A DNA stretch of 64,000 nt from CAYNRE01 sp964399535 (lineage in GTDB: Bacteria; Planctomycetota; Planctomycetia; Pirellulales; CAYNRE01), in contig CAYNRE010000076.1 in the NCBI GenBank assembly GCA_964399535.1, positions 62,001-126,000 of the forward strand, given 5' to 3'. A program made the translations under genes and the position numbers. This document shows, one piece after another, positions 9,201 to 17,812 of the stretch. Below the pieces are notes generated by a model. The model did no database searches. It was not told the origin of the DNA and saw only the letters and a list, made by a program, of their open reading frames with translations. The first letter of the stretch is position 1, and each line of letters begins with the position of its first letter.

Positions 9201-12050
9201 GAAGAAGCGCTCGAAGAACTGTTGATGAACGTGGTCAGCGAGCGCACCGGATACCCGGCCGACATGCTGGCACTCGATGCCAACCTGGAGGCCGATCTGG
9301 GAATCGACTCGATCAAGCGCGTGGAAATTGTGGGCGCCTTTCGCCGCGCTGCCCTGCCCGAGCTGGATGACCCGCCGAGCTGGTTTATGGAGGAAATGAG
9401 CGGCGCCGGCACCATGCGGGCGATCCTCTCCGGCGTTACGCGGTTGGGCCATGAGCTCTCGGGCACCTCGCCGGCCGCGGCGGCCGTGGCGCCGGTTCAC
9501 GCCGACCAGCACCATTCCCAAGGCCAAGCATCGCCCAACGGCGAGGCGGCCGTTCGCGCCAACGCGCCGGTGGGCAAACCCCTGGCAGACGATTGCCCAC
9601 GCTGTGTGGCCGCCGTGGTCGAAGTGCCCTGGTCTAAGGTGCCCGCGGCTTCGCTCGCCGCCGGCACGCTCCTGCTGACCGACGACCAGACGGGTCTGGC
9701 GGGCGCGCTGGTGGCGGCACTCAGCGCGCAAGGCCGCTCGGCGGTCGTGCTCCCGGAATCGGCGCTCCTTTCGCCCGAGGCGGCTCGGGCCCAGCTCGAA
9801 GAACTCCGCCGCACGCGCGGACCGCTGGCCGGGCTGATTCACCTGGCCCCGCTGGCCCCCGTGGCGGCTTATCCGGGCGTGGCCGCCGCGGCCTGGCAAT
9901 CGGCCTACGAGCGCGAGGTTCGCTCGCTGTTGGGGCTTTTGCAGGCCCTGGCGCCGGAACTAGCCGCCTCGGCCGACGGAGCCATGGCCGTGCTGTCGGT
10001 AACCCTGGGGGGTGGAGATTTCCGACTCGAGCCGAATCTGGAGGCCTCGCGCCCCTGGCGGGGCGGGGTCACCGGGGTCTTGAAGGTGGCGGCCAAGGAA
10101 TGGACGGGGGCCCGCTTCCGCGCGATCGATACCACCCAGCCACCGGACCCGGGTGCCCTGATTCGCGAGCTTTCGCTGGGGGGCCCGGTGGAAATCGGTT
10201 ACCGCGGCACACGCCGGTTTACCATCGAGCCCATGCGGCGCGACCTGCCCGAGGTGCCACCGGGCGCCGATCTTGCCGGCCTGACCGCCGAGAGCGTGGT
10301 GCTGGTCACCGGCGGGGCGCGGGGCATCACGGCCGAAGTGGCCGAAGCGCTGGCTGCCCATGTGCCGTTGCGGCTGGTGCTGATGGGGCGGACGCCGTTG
10401 ATCGAAACGTCCGATGCAGAGCTCGACGCCGCCGGCGATGCCGGCGCCCTCCGGGCTCTGCTCATCGCCCGGCTCAAGGCGGCTGGCCAAAGCGTGACCC
10501 CGCGCGATGTCGAGCGCCAGGTGGCCTCGCACCTGGCCCAGCGCGAGGTGCGCGAAAGCCTGGCGCGAATCAGCGCCGCCGGCGCCCAGGTGGAGTACGT
10601 TGCCTGCGACGTCCGCGATTCGCTGGCCCTGGCCTCGGCGGTCCGCGAAATTCGCGATCGCTGCGGCCGCATCGACGGCCTGATCCATGGCGCCGGGGTG
10701 ATCGAAGACCGGTACCTGGTCGACAAATCCGTCGAGTCGTTCGACCGCGTCGTCAACACCAAGGTCGATTCGCTCCTGGCCCTGCTCTCGCTGATCGAGC
10801 CGGCCGAACTGAAGATGCTGGTGCTGTTCTCGTCGGTCAGCGGCTTTTTCGGCAACCCGGGCCAGGCCGATTACGCGGCCGCCAACGAAACGCTCAATCG
10901 CCTGGCCGCGCGGTTGGGGCGCTTACTTCCCGCCCGGGTCGTGGCCATCAACTGGGGCCCCTGGGAGGGCACCGGCATGGTCACCCCCGAAGTGGCCCGG
11001 CAGTTTGCCGCCCGCGGCGTGGGCATGGTGCCCGTTGCTCGCGGCCGGCGGGCCGTGTTGGCCGAACTGGCCAGCGAGGAGACCGGCGACCCGTGCGTGC
11101 TCTGCGGCCCCGGCCCCTGGGTCGAGGGCGCCGAGCGCCTGGCCGATGAAGCCAGCCGGGTCGATGTGCCCACGCCCCTCTTGGCGGGCCAGCGGGTCAC
11201 GCTGCCCGAGCCGGGTTTGCTCGAGGCCGAGGTCTGTCTCGATAGCGCCAAACACCCCTACCTGAACGAGCACCGCATCGACGACCACCCCGTGCTGCCG
11301 CTGTGCTTCGCCACCGAGCTGATGGTCGAGGCGGCGGCCGCCGCCGCCCCGCCCGATTGGCACGTGGTGCGCGTGGAAAATGTGCGGGCGTTCGCCGGCG
11401 TCGTGCTGCAACAAGCCAAGCGCGAACTGGTGGTGCGGGCCGAACCTCTGGAGCGTTCGGCCGAGGGGGGCCGCTGGCGGGTTCAGATTCTCGATCCGCA
11501 GCGCAATCGCCGCCCGCACTACGATTGCATGGTGGTGCTCGCCTCGCGCCGCCCGGCGCCACCGGCCGTACCGGCGCTGGAGCGCATCGCCGAGCGGTTC
11601 CCCTTGGGCAGCGTGGGCGAAGCCTATTCCCGCTGGCTGTTTCATGGTCCGCTGTTTCAAGCCATTACGGAATTGCGTGGGCTCGACGCCAGCGGCATCG
11701 ACGCCGTGTTCCGCCCCAGCGATCCGGAAGCCACGATCGGGCGCGGCGATACCACCGGCTGGCTGATCGACCCGGTGGTGCTCGATGCCTGTCCGCAACT
11801 GGCAATGCTCTGGTCGCGAGCCCGATTCGATACCAGCCCGCTACCCAACCGCGTGGGGGCGTTCCACCGTTTTGGCCCGATCGGCGACGGACCGCTCGAG
11901 GCGGTGTTCCGTGTCGAGCCGGGCACCGACGAATCGGCCTATAAAGCCACGGTTTGGCTGATTCGCGGCGGCCGCGTCGTGGGCATCATGGAGGGGCTCG
12001 AAGGGGCCGGCACCGCCGCGCTCAACCGCATCACCGGGAGCTCATCGTGA
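3240..12050 (+). CDS. PUFA-type multidomain lipid/polyketide synthase, subunit 1 (ER-ER-KS-AT-ACP-ACP-KR-DH)
   Basis: A 2936-residue synthase, numbered from GTG 3240. Residues about 30-250 and 367-620 are two nitronate-monooxygenase/PfaD-like FMN barrels (KGHEAGG, then ECGGHVGPRSS), the enoyl-reductase type of PUFA synthases. The KS (735-1180) has catalytic Cys923 in DAACASS and His1058 and His1098. The AT (1298-1600) has Ser1399 in GHSYGE and a CAFHS motif. A long Ala/Pro linker leads to two ACPs with Ser1915 and Ser2024 in LGIDSIKR. The KR has TGGARG near 2354 and Tyr2545. The C-terminal DH has His2678 in HRIDDHPVLP and Asp2849 in DACPQ. KS, AT, tandem ACPs and KR in this order resemble PfaA; the N-terminal barrels resemble PfaD. 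Product unknown; a long-chain, partly unsaturated or hydroxylated lipid is likely. The stop overlaps the start of subunit 2. Confidence 0.93.
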   Translation: MQHSAARDGQETVQTPPGDRPSGCPPRARLGEVLVLGPAGAAGSGIAIAASRADACGLLDWTCAPEAVSADDECLAPLVTETRRLGAQAGERFGLVLWGRLGIVESAALAAIDRCHTLLLVPTTDRHELAEAYARARLIASRVGLVVADSAQAAWAAELGADLVVAKGHEAGGFVADETTFVLVQRLLAWGRLPVIAWGGIGVRSAAAVSVGGAAGVALDWPLALLGESALPPGFRKRLASMDGSETVAVRGPDGRWLRFYHQPGMTALERLERLADELATADQAPGEKLRAWRQVVGELASRAGEKDRLWTTGQDACFAAGWAQRCPSVGRFLRLFREQTDQALADCRASRVLAAGSELAQSHGTEFPVVQGPMTRVSDVASFARAVADGGGLPFLALALMSGGQARQLLSETKQLLGQLPWGVGVLGFVGRELRAEQFAAIEEVAPPFAIIAGGRPDQAQSLEARGIKTYLHVPSPGMLSMFLAEGARRFIFEGRECGGHVGPRSSLVLWETMIQVLLDAPLDEAQARGVHVLFAGGIHDGLGAAMVAALAQPLVARGMKVGVLLGTAYLFTREIVETGAILEGFQQQALATERTVLLETGPGHATRCAATHFYDVFEEEKRSLRRQQLPAEQVREELENLNLGRLRIASKGITRRTSESSGQSELVHVEAAEQAREGMFMIGQVAALRHEPTTVRQLHQQVCGGATERLAQLAPRPEPERFELVSEPAPPPLDIAVIGMSCLLPGAHDLTQYWHNILANRDLLTEIPQDRYEWQRWWNEDRKARDKIYSRWGGFLDDVAFDPLKYGIPPSALKSIEPIQLLALELVDRALRDSGYDAHNPHKDRTAVMFGAGGGIAELGAGYAVRSMLPQYLENPDERLWSQLPEWTEDSFAGILMNVIAGRVSNRFDLGGVNYTVDAACASSLAAIYLACRELADGTADLCITGGVDTLQSPFSYLCFGTAGALSPRGKSRTFDASSDGIAISEGLAAVVLKRRADAERDGDRIYAVIRGVAGASDGRSKGMTAPRHEGQVRTLLRAYRQARFSPASVDHFEAHGTGTSVGDMTECLSLTRALELAGAGPENSAIGSVKSQIGHTKCTAGVAGLIKSALALYYRVLPPTLHVEQPNPKGRLVDGPLYVNSQVRPWIAGPQPRRAGVSSFGFGGTNFHTVLEEYTGEPAPAQARMARREMGAELLLFAANAPAGLLQKVRSLADPLARAVAAGHELSLADLAATWHRRQSTAPEGPRAAVVATSVDGLREQLTALIAHLSAPGGNGNLPAGVSYRAQPLATGQRVALLFPGQGSQFPNMLRDLAVQFREVADVFSLADSVLAGAWSKPLSRHVFPVPAFNPQQQRSQVEALKATDVLQPALGACGLALLRLLEGLGVRATMAAGHSYGELVALAAAGSLSPESLLRLSLARGRSIVELVSSGQQKELGQMLAIAAPGPEVADALAGLPEVWLANLNSPRQTIVSGTASGLAGVRQRLDERKLAATPLPVACAFHSPLVAAAGARFAEALSQTEFRAPRWEVFGNTTADAYPDDPAVIRRRLTEHLTSQVRFVEQIEAMYAAGARVFVELGPKGVLSKLTREILGDRPHLAVPLQPSETDGVRQLLGGLAELFVAGVPLDPERLYQGRELATLDLAALAQPKAPPAKHLWLINGGYARPIHQPKRTMPRRVRLVGEGEVAVSGSAPAPAAAPAISASAGPSMAPAASPVAAPQAPAVASLPLAPVPAQVPAVSAAAVPIPSAPSAVSGDALVDFQETMRYFLAMQEAVMTSYFQGAPAAAAPAGTVIPVAAPAAAAPPIAVASVPAPQGVVAPAGPPQVVPAAAQTPPALPPVAVVVSSPAGTEPAADRAMADENSSQPALAPALSRQGLGDLLVNIVSERTGYPSDMLEMSANLEADLGIDSIKRVEIVGAFRRAALPELQEPPAWFMEKVTGVTTLRQIVDTVAELAGATQAGTDAATPPPSTAATAEVATVREEALEELLMNVVSERTGYPADMLALDANLEADLGIDSIKRVEIVGAFRRAALPELDDPPSWFMEEMSGAGTMRAILSGVTRLGHELSGTSPAAAAVAPVHADQHHSQGQASPNGEAAVRANAPVGKPLADDCPRCVAAVVEVPWSKVPAASLAAGTLLLTDDQTGLAGALVAALSAQGRSAVVLPESALLSPEAARAQLEELRRTRGPLAGLIHLAPLAPVAAYPGVAAAAWQSAYEREVRSLLGLLQALAPELAASADGAMAVLSVTLGGGDFRLEPNLEASRPWRGGVTGVLKVAAKEWTGARFRAIDTTQPPDPGALIRELSLGGPVEIGYRGTRRFTIEPMRRDLPEVPPGADLAGLTAESVVLVTGGARGITAEVAEALAAHVPLRLVLMGRTPLIETSDAELDAAGDAGALRALLIARLKAAGQSVTPRDVERQVASHLAQREVRESLARISAAGAQVEYVACDVRDSLALASAVREIRDRCGRIDGLIHGAGVIEDRYLVDKSVESFDRVVNTKVDSLLALLSLIEPAELKMLVLFSSVSGFFGNPGQADYAAANETLNRLAARLGRLLPARVVAINWGPWEGTGMVTPEVARQFAARGVGMVPVARGRRAVLAELASEETGDPCVLCGPGPWVEGAERLADEASRVDVPTPLLAGQRVTLPEPGLLEAEVCLDSAKHPYLNEHRIDDHPVLPLCFATELMVEAAAAAAPPDWHVVRVENVRAFAGVVLQQAKRELVVRAEPLERSAEGGRWRVQILDPQRNRRPHYDCMVVLASRRPAPPAVPALERIAERFPLGSVGEAYSRWLFHGPLFQAITELRGLDASGIDAVFRPSDPEATIGRGDTTGWLIDPVVLDACPQLAMLWSRARFDTSPLPNRVGAFHRFGPIGDGPLEAVFRVEPGTDESAYKATVWLIRGGRVVGIMEGLEGAGTAALNRITGSSS
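12036..12050 (+). promoter_or_regulatory. GTGA start/stop overlap with ribosome binding site
   Basis: GGGAG at 12036-12040 stands six bases before GTG 12047, which overlaps the TGA (12048-12050) of subunit 1. This indicates translational coupling and fixes the start of subunit 2, although the frame is open upstream to 11954. Confidence 0.75.
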
Positions 12051-15000
12051 CCCAGGGCCACCACGCGCCTGCCGAGGGCCAGGGCCGGGCCGTCTCCGAG
12101 GCCCCTGAAATGGCCGCCGACGAGGTCGCCATCGTCGGGATGGCCTGCATCGTGCCGGGCGCCGACAGCCCCGGCCGCTTCTGGCAGAACATCGTCGGCA
12201 AGTTCGACGCCGTCTCCGAGCCCACCCCCGACTGGCAGCCCGAGATGTTCGCCGACCCGCACCGGGCCGACCGGGTGTACACGGCCCGGGGGGGTTACCT
12301 GGGGGAACTGAGCCGGTTCAACTCGGCCCGCTACGGCATCATGCCTTCGAGCATCGAGGGGGCCGAACCGGACCAGTTCCTGGCCTTTCGCTGCGCGATC
12401 GAGGCCCTGGAAGACGCCGGATACCCCCAGATACCGCTCTCGCGGGAAAAGACCGGGGTAATTGTCGGCCGGGGCATCTTCGTCAACCGCGGCATGTACA
12501 CCATGTACGCCCAGGGGTACCTGGTCGAACAGGTGGTCGATTTGCTCCACCGGCTTGAGCCCGGCCGCAGCGACGACGAGCTGGACCTGATTCGCCGCGA
12601 GTTGAAACGGCACCTCCCCCCCTTCAACGCCGAGACGGTGCCGGGGCTCACCCACAATGTGCTGGCAGGTCGGATCGCCAACCGGCTCGACCTGAACGGC
12701 CCCGCCTACATGGTCGACGCCGCCTGCGCTTCGGCCCTGATCGCGGCCGAGCAGGGCATTCGCGAGTTGAAGACCGGTCACTGCGACGCGGTGATTATCG
12801 GCGGCGTGCAGGTCTCGACGCCGGGGATGGTGACCAAGGCGTTTTGCCATCTCGAAGCGCTCAGCAAAACGGGCCGCATCGCCCCTTTCTCGGCCGAGGC
12901 CAATGGAACGCTCTTGGGGCAAGGCTGCGGCATGCTGGTGCTCAAGCGGCGGCGCGACGCCGAGCGCGACGGCAACCGCATTTACGCCTTGCTGCGGGCC
13001 GTGGGTACCTCGTCCGACGGCAAGGGCTCGGGCCTGCTCGCGCCCAGCCAGGCCGGGCAAGAGCTGGCTGTGCGCCGGGCCTACGCCGAGGCAGGAGTCG
13101 ACCCCGGCACCGTCGAATTGATCGAAGCCCACGGCACCGGCATTCCGCTGGGCGACCAAACCGAGCTGCGCACGCTACGGGCCTGCTTCGGTGCGCGCCA
13201 GGGCAGCCGCCCCACGGTGGCGGTGGGCAGCGTCAAGTCGATGATCAGCCACTTGATTCCGGCTTCCGGCGCGGCCTCGCTGATCAAGACGGCGCTGGCC
13301 GTTTACCACCGGGTGCTGCCCCCGATGCTGCACGCCGAGAAGGCCAACCCCGAGCTGAAGTTGGCCGAATCGCCGTTTTATCTTTCGACCGAAGCGCGCC
13401 CCTGGATCCACGGCCAGGCCGCCCCGCGCCGCGCGGGGGTGAACGCCTTCGGTTTCGGCGGCATCAATGCCCACGCGATTCTCGAAGCGTACGAGCCCCC
13501 GAACGAGGCGGCGCTTCCTTCGCTGGAACGTCAGTGGCCCAGCGAGTTGGTCGTGGTTTCGGCCGAGGATCGCGCCGGGCTGTTGACTCGCTGCCGTCAG
13601 CTCGAGGGCTGGCTCGAACCCGCCAGCGAGCTGAGCCTGGTCGACGTGGCGGCGTCGCTAGCCGCCGAGCGGGGGCGCAGCCGGTTGGCGATCGTCGCGG
13701 CCGATCTGGCCGACCTGCGTAAGAAACTGGCTCAGGCCCAGCGACTGCTGGCCGACCCGGCCCGCGACAAAATCCAGGATCGCAGCGGCATTTTCTGGTA
13801 TGCCCAGCCGCTGGCGGCCGGGGCAGCCGACGGCCGAGCCACCGACCTGGGGCGCGTGGCCTGCGTGTTTCCGGGGGAAGGGGCCCAGTACCCCGGCATG
13901 TTGGCCGACCTGTGCCGGCACTTTCCCGCGGTGCGGCATCAATTCGACCTGACCGACGCCGCTTTCCTGCAGAGCCGCCTGGGGCAGCCGCTCAGCCCGC
14001 TGATTTATCCCCCCCCCGAGTGCGCCGATCAGGCGGAAGCCGAGCTGCGCGAGTTGGGCGGGGCGGTTACCAGCGTCACCCTGGCCTCGCGAGCACTGTG
14101 GGCCCTGCTGGAACAGTTGCAGCTTCGGCCCGACGCCATCGTGGGGCACTCCAGTGGAGAATTCGGCGCCCTGATGGCCGCCGGGGTCATCGCCCCAAAA
14201 ACCGAGGGCGAGTTGATTCGCGCCTTGGCCGAGGGGGCGGAAAACGCCGCCGAGCTGGCCCACTCCGGCCTGGTGCAGCCAGCCGTGCTGACCGCCGTGG
14301 GGGGCGCCGACCGCCAGGCCGTGGCCAACGTGCTGGCGGCCGCCGGAGGGGCCTTGACCGTGGCCATGGACAACTGCCCCAGCCAGCTCGTCCTTTCGGG
14401 CGACGACCAGAGTACCGCCGCCGCGCTCGACGGGCTGCGCGGCAAGGGGGGGCTCTGCGAACGGTTGCCCTGGGGTCGCGCCTACCACACGCCGGCCTTC
14501 GCCCCGGCCGTCGAGATCATGCGGAAATACTACGACCGCGTGGGGCTGCGGGCGCCAAACGTGGAGCTCTGGAGCTGTTCAACCGCTGGCCGATTTCCCA
14601 ACGACGCGGCCGGCGCCCAGAAGCTGGCCCTCCAGCAGTGGAGCACCCCGGTTCGGTTCCGGGAAACCGTCGAGGCGATGTACGCCGCCGGCGTGCGCGT
14701 GTTCGTCGAGGTGGGGCCGCGCGGCAACCTCTCGGCCTTTATCAGCGATACCTTGGCCCGCTCGCCGCACCTGGCCGTTCCGCTCGATTTGCCCCGCCGC
14801 GACGGCGTGACCCAGCTTTGCCGGGCGTTGGGGCAACTCGTGGCCCACGGCGTGCCGCTCGACTGGTCGGTGTTGTACGAGCGCCGCCGTCCGGCAGCGC
14901 TCGATTTCAACGCCCCGCCGCCGAAGCCCGCCAGGCTCGACCCCCAATTGGAATTGAAACTGCCCGAGCTACAGGTCTCGGACGAAGCGGCCCGGCAGTG

Positions 15001-17812
15001 GCAGGCGGGGCTCGCGCGGCCCGCAGCTTCGAAGGGGCTCGGTGTCGAGCCCCCTGCCCCGCAGCCGCGGCCGCAGCTACTGCCGCAACCCGCCGCGGCG
15101 ATGGCAGCCGAACTGTCTTCGCCCCCGGCCGATGGCCCTGGTCGCCCGGCCGTGGCGGGGCCAGGCGCGGCGGCGCCCGCCACCGCATCGCCAAGCGCCA
15201 CCGCATCGCCCGCAGCCATTCCACCGACTGCGTTGGCCACTCCCGCAAGCGCCGCACCGGGGAACAGCGCGGGCCCCACGGCCGCGCCGATTGGCGCTGA
15301 TCGACGCGCCGCCGTGCTGGCCGCCTTCCAGCAGACGATGCGCCAGTTCCTCGAAACCCAGGGCCGCGTCTTGCTGCGCAGCGGCCAGGCAGCCTCGGCC
15401 TCGGGGGCAGCGTTCCGACCTGCCGCGCAAGCAATCGCGGCGGCGACGGCGGAAGAGCCGAGCGCTGCGACGGCGGCGGAACCCGCTTCACCCCCGCCGC
15501 AAACCGCGGGGCCCACCGCCCGAGGGAACGCAACGGACCCGCCGACCGAGGTGCCACGGGCGGCCGCGCCCCAGGCAAACGCCCAGGCCAGCCCGGAGGC
15601 GCCCCCGCCCGCAGCTCGGCCGCGCCCGTCGTCCCCGGCGCCGGCCTCTGCGGCGAGCCTGGCGGGGCCATTGCCGGCCATTGCCGAATCGACCGCGGCG
15701 GCGGTGGTACCCACCCCTCCCAGGCACGTGTCCGGCGATGCCGACTTGTCGGTCGCGGCGGTGCTCGACGAGCCGACGCTTACCGAGCGGCTGCTGTCCA
15801 TTGTGAGCGATCGCACGGGCTACCCGGCCGACATGCTCGACCTCGACGCCAATCTGGAAGCCGACCTGGGAATCGACTCGATTAAACGGGTCGAGGTGAT
15901 TGGAGCCTTTCGCCGGGCCGTCTTGCCGCCGAGCCAGGATCCGGCCGATCGGCTGATGGAGCGCATGACGGGCGCCAAGACACTGCGCTCGATCCTGGCA
16001 ACGATGTCGGAAATGGCCCTGGGGGTCTCCTCGCGAGAAGCCCTCGGTTCGCCGGTCGCCGAAGCGGCCCCCTCGCCCCCTGGCACCCGGCGCTGGCCCT
16101 ACCTGGAACACGTGCTCCTGCACGAACCGGGGCGTCGGCTGATTGCCGAATGCGAACTGGACGTGGCCCGCCATCCGTTCCTGGCCGACCACACGTTTTT
16201 CGGACGGCGGTTATCCACGGTCGACCCCACGCTGCTGGCCCTGCCCGTGATGCCGCTGGCGATGAGCCTGGAATTGATGACCGAAGCGGCCGCCACGCTG
16301 CGCCCCGACCTGCACCTGGCGGCCCTGGTCGATGTACAAACCCTCCGCTGGCTCTCGTTCGAAACCGAGGCCCGGCGGGTCCGCCTGGAAGCCACGGAAG
16401 TCGACGATTTGCGGATCCGCGTCAAGCTTTCCGAAGCCGATCGCGAGGGCTATAGCGCGGCCATTTCCGAGGGCATCGTCGAGTTTTCCACGACCCCGGT
16501 AGAGCTTGGCCCGGCGGTGGTTCCCGACCGGGCAGAGACCCCCGCGCCGTGGGCCGAAAAGCTGTACGAATGGATCCTGTTCCACGGGCCGGCCTTCCGC
16601 GGAATCGACCGGCTCGACCGCTGCGATCCTCACGCGGTTCACGCCTGGGTCCACGAGCCCGATCCGGCCCAGCTCTTGCCCACGGGCAGCCAGGCTTCAC
16701 TGGTGCTGCCGGCTTCGCTGATCGATGTCGCCTTTCAGGTGCCCGGCATGGTCTACGGAAACTGGAAGCCGAGCGACCCGGAGGTGCACATGGTGTACCC
16801 CAACAGCTTCCAGCGGCTCGAGGTGGCCGGCCGCCGGCCGCCGGTGGGCACCCAGCTCGAGGTTCGCTCCACGGTTGAGCGCGAGGGGCAGTACCTGCAC
16901 ACCGCCTTCGAGGTGGTCGACCCCGAGGGCCTCGTAGTGGTCCGGGCCCTGGGCCGGGTTTGCCAGCTGGTCGATTTCCCCACCGGCATTCACCATTATT
17001 CCAAGGCCCCGCTCGAGGTGACCTGTAGCCGGGAAATAACCGACCTGTTTCTGCAAACGCCGTTCATCGAGCACGTGACGGTTTGCGAAATCGGCCACGC
17101 CACCGGCCCCATCTTGCTCAATCGGCTGTGGTCCCAGGCCCTCGCCCGGGTCATCCTCGGCCGGTCCGAGCGGCGCGTTTTCGCCGGGTTGAAACTGCCC
17201 CCCTCGGCCAGCGCCAGTTGGCTCATCGGGCGGGCCGTGGCCAAAGACGCGGTTCGGCTCCGGCTGGGCGCAGGGCTGACCATGGCCGACGTGGCGATTG
17301 CGCCCAATCCGGACGGCAAACCCGAGGCCCTGCTGCCAGCGGGCCAGGGCCGGCCGCCGGCGGTGAGCCTGGCGCATAAAGACTTTGCCGCCGTGGCCGC
17401 GGCGGCCGACGCCGCGTCCGTGGCAGGCGTGGGTGTCGACATCGAGCTGTTGGGCACCATGTACCCGGGCCTGGTCGACGATGCCTTTAATAGCCACGAG
17501 CGGGCCCTGATCGAGGCGGCGGCCCGCGGCGCGGGGGCCCCGGTCGATCAATGGCGGCTTTCGGCCTGGGCGGCCAAGGAGGCGGTGGGCAAGGCGCTGG
17601 GCAAAGGGGTTCTGGGTGGCCCCCGCAGCATCGAGGTGCTCGCGGTCGACGCCCAGCAGGGCCGGCTTTCGCTCATTCTCAAGGGGCCCATGGCCAAGGC
17701 GTTTCCGCGCTACGCCTCGGCGCCCGGGCACGAGCGGCGGCTCGACGCCTTCTGCCGCATTCGAGGGCCGCACGTAATCGCCCTCTGCGTGCTGCCCGCC
17801 GACGGTGGGTAA
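12047..17812 (+). CDS. PUFA-type multidomain lipid/polyketide synthase, subunit 2 (KS-AT-ACP-DH-PPTase)
   Basis: A 1921-residue synthase. The KS begins VAIVGMACIVPG and has catalytic Cys227 (DAACASA), His362 (EAHGTG) and a third His in a modified SMISHL motif, so it looks active and is not a chain-length factor. The AT has FPGEGAQ, Ser702 in GHSSGE and an RAYHTP motif unlike the CAFHS of subunit 1. An Ala/Pro linker of roughly 250 residues leads to one ACP with Ser1278 (LGIDSIKR). A DH follows, with His1382 (HTFFG) and Asp1560 (DVAFQ). The C-terminus is an Sfp-type phosphopantetheinyl transferase with GVGVDIE (Asp1798) and WAAKEAVGKALG (Lys1844, Glu1845), which can activate the ACPs of both subunits. 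There is no KR or ER, so these must come from subunit 1 or the SDRs. The chain is made on the two proteins together by inference. Confidence 0.93.
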   Translation: MTQGHHAPAEGQGRAVSEAPEMAADEVAIVGMACIVPGADSPGRFWQNIVGKFDAVSEPTPDWQPEMFADPHRADRVYTARGGYLGELSRFNSARYGIMPSSIEGAEPDQFLAFRCAIEALEDAGYPQIPLSREKTGVIVGRGIFVNRGMYTMYAQGYLVEQVVDLLHRLEPGRSDDELDLIRRELKRHLPPFNAETVPGLTHNVLAGRIANRLDLNGPAYMVDAACASALIAAEQGIRELKTGHCDAVIIGGVQVSTPGMVTKAFCHLEALSKTGRIAPFSAEANGTLLGQGCGMLVLKRRRDAERDGNRIYALLRAVGTSSDGKGSGLLAPSQAGQELAVRRAYAEAGVDPGTVELIEAHGTGIPLGDQTELRTLRACFGARQGSRPTVAVGSVKSMISHLIPASGAASLIKTALAVYHRVLPPMLHAEKANPELKLAESPFYLSTEARPWIHGQAAPRRAGVNAFGFGGINAHAILEAYEPPNEAALPSLERQWPSELVVVSAEDRAGLLTRCRQLEGWLEPASELSLVDVAASLAAERGRSRLAIVAADLADLRKKLAQAQRLLADPARDKIQDRSGIFWYAQPLAAGAADGRATDLGRVACVFPGEGAQYPGMLADLCRHFPAVRHQFDLTDAAFLQSRLGQPLSPLIYPPPECADQAEAELRELGGAVTSVTLASRALWALLEQLQLRPDAIVGHSSGEFGALMAAGVIAPKTEGELIRALAEGAENAAELAHSGLVQPAVLTAVGGADRQAVANVLAAAGGALTVAMDNCPSQLVLSGDDQSTAAALDGLRGKGGLCERLPWGRAYHTPAFAPAVEIMRKYYDRVGLRAPNVELWSCSTAGRFPNDAAGAQKLALQQWSTPVRFRETVEAMYAAGVRVFVEVGPRGNLSAFISDTLARSPHLAVPLDLPRRDGVTQLCRALGQLVAHGVPLDWSVLYERRRPAALDFNAPPPKPARLDPQLELKLPELQVSDEAARQWQAGLARPAASKGLGVEPPAPQPRPQLLPQPAAAMAAELSSPPADGPGRPAVAGPGAAAPATASPSATASPAAIPPTALATPASAAPGNSAGPTAAPIGADRRAAVLAAFQQTMRQFLETQGRVLLRSGQAASASGAAFRPAAQAIAAATAEEPSAATAAEPASPPPQTAGPTARGNATDPPTEVPRAAAPQANAQASPEAPPPAARPRPSSPAPASAASLAGPLPAIAESTAAAVVPTPPRHVSGDADLSVAAVLDEPTLTERLLSIVSDRTGYPADMLDLDANLEADLGIDSIKRVEVIGAFRRAVLPPSQDPADRLMERMTGAKTLRSILATMSEMALGVSSREALGSPVAEAAPSPPGTRRWPYLEHVLLHEPGRRLIAECELDVARHPFLADHTFFGRRLSTVDPTLLALPVMPLAMSLELMTEAAATLRPDLHLAALVDVQTLRWLSFETEARRVRLEATEVDDLRIRVKLSEADREGYSAAISEGIVEFSTTPVELGPAVVPDRAETPAPWAEKLYEWILFHGPAFRGIDRLDRCDPHAVHAWVHEPDPAQLLPTGSQASLVLPASLIDVAFQVPGMVYGNWKPSDPEVHMVYPNSFQRLEVAGRRPPVGTQLEVRSTVEREGQYLHTAFEVVDPEGLVVVRALGRVCQLVDFPTGIHHYSKAPLEVTCSREITDLFLQTPFIEHVTVCEIGHATGPILLNRLWSQALARVILGRSERRVFAGLKLPPSASASWLIGRAVAKDAVRLRLGAGLTMADVAIAPNPDGKPEALLPAGQGRPPAVSLAHKDFAAVAAAADAASVAGVGVDIELLGTMYPGLVDDAFNSHERALIEAAARGAGAPVDQWRLSAWAAKEAVGKALGKGVLGGPRSIEVLAVDAQQGRLSLILKGPMAKAFPRYASAPGHERRLDAFCRIRGPHVIALCVLPADGG

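Noticed and set aside
8430..9899. Minus-strand frame of 489 codons with Gly/Arg/His repeats
   Set aside because: Antisense of the Ala/Pro linker and ACPs of the synthase.
12047..13500. KS of subunit 2 as a chain-length factor
   Set aside because: The active-site Cys and both His residues are present, so it should condense.
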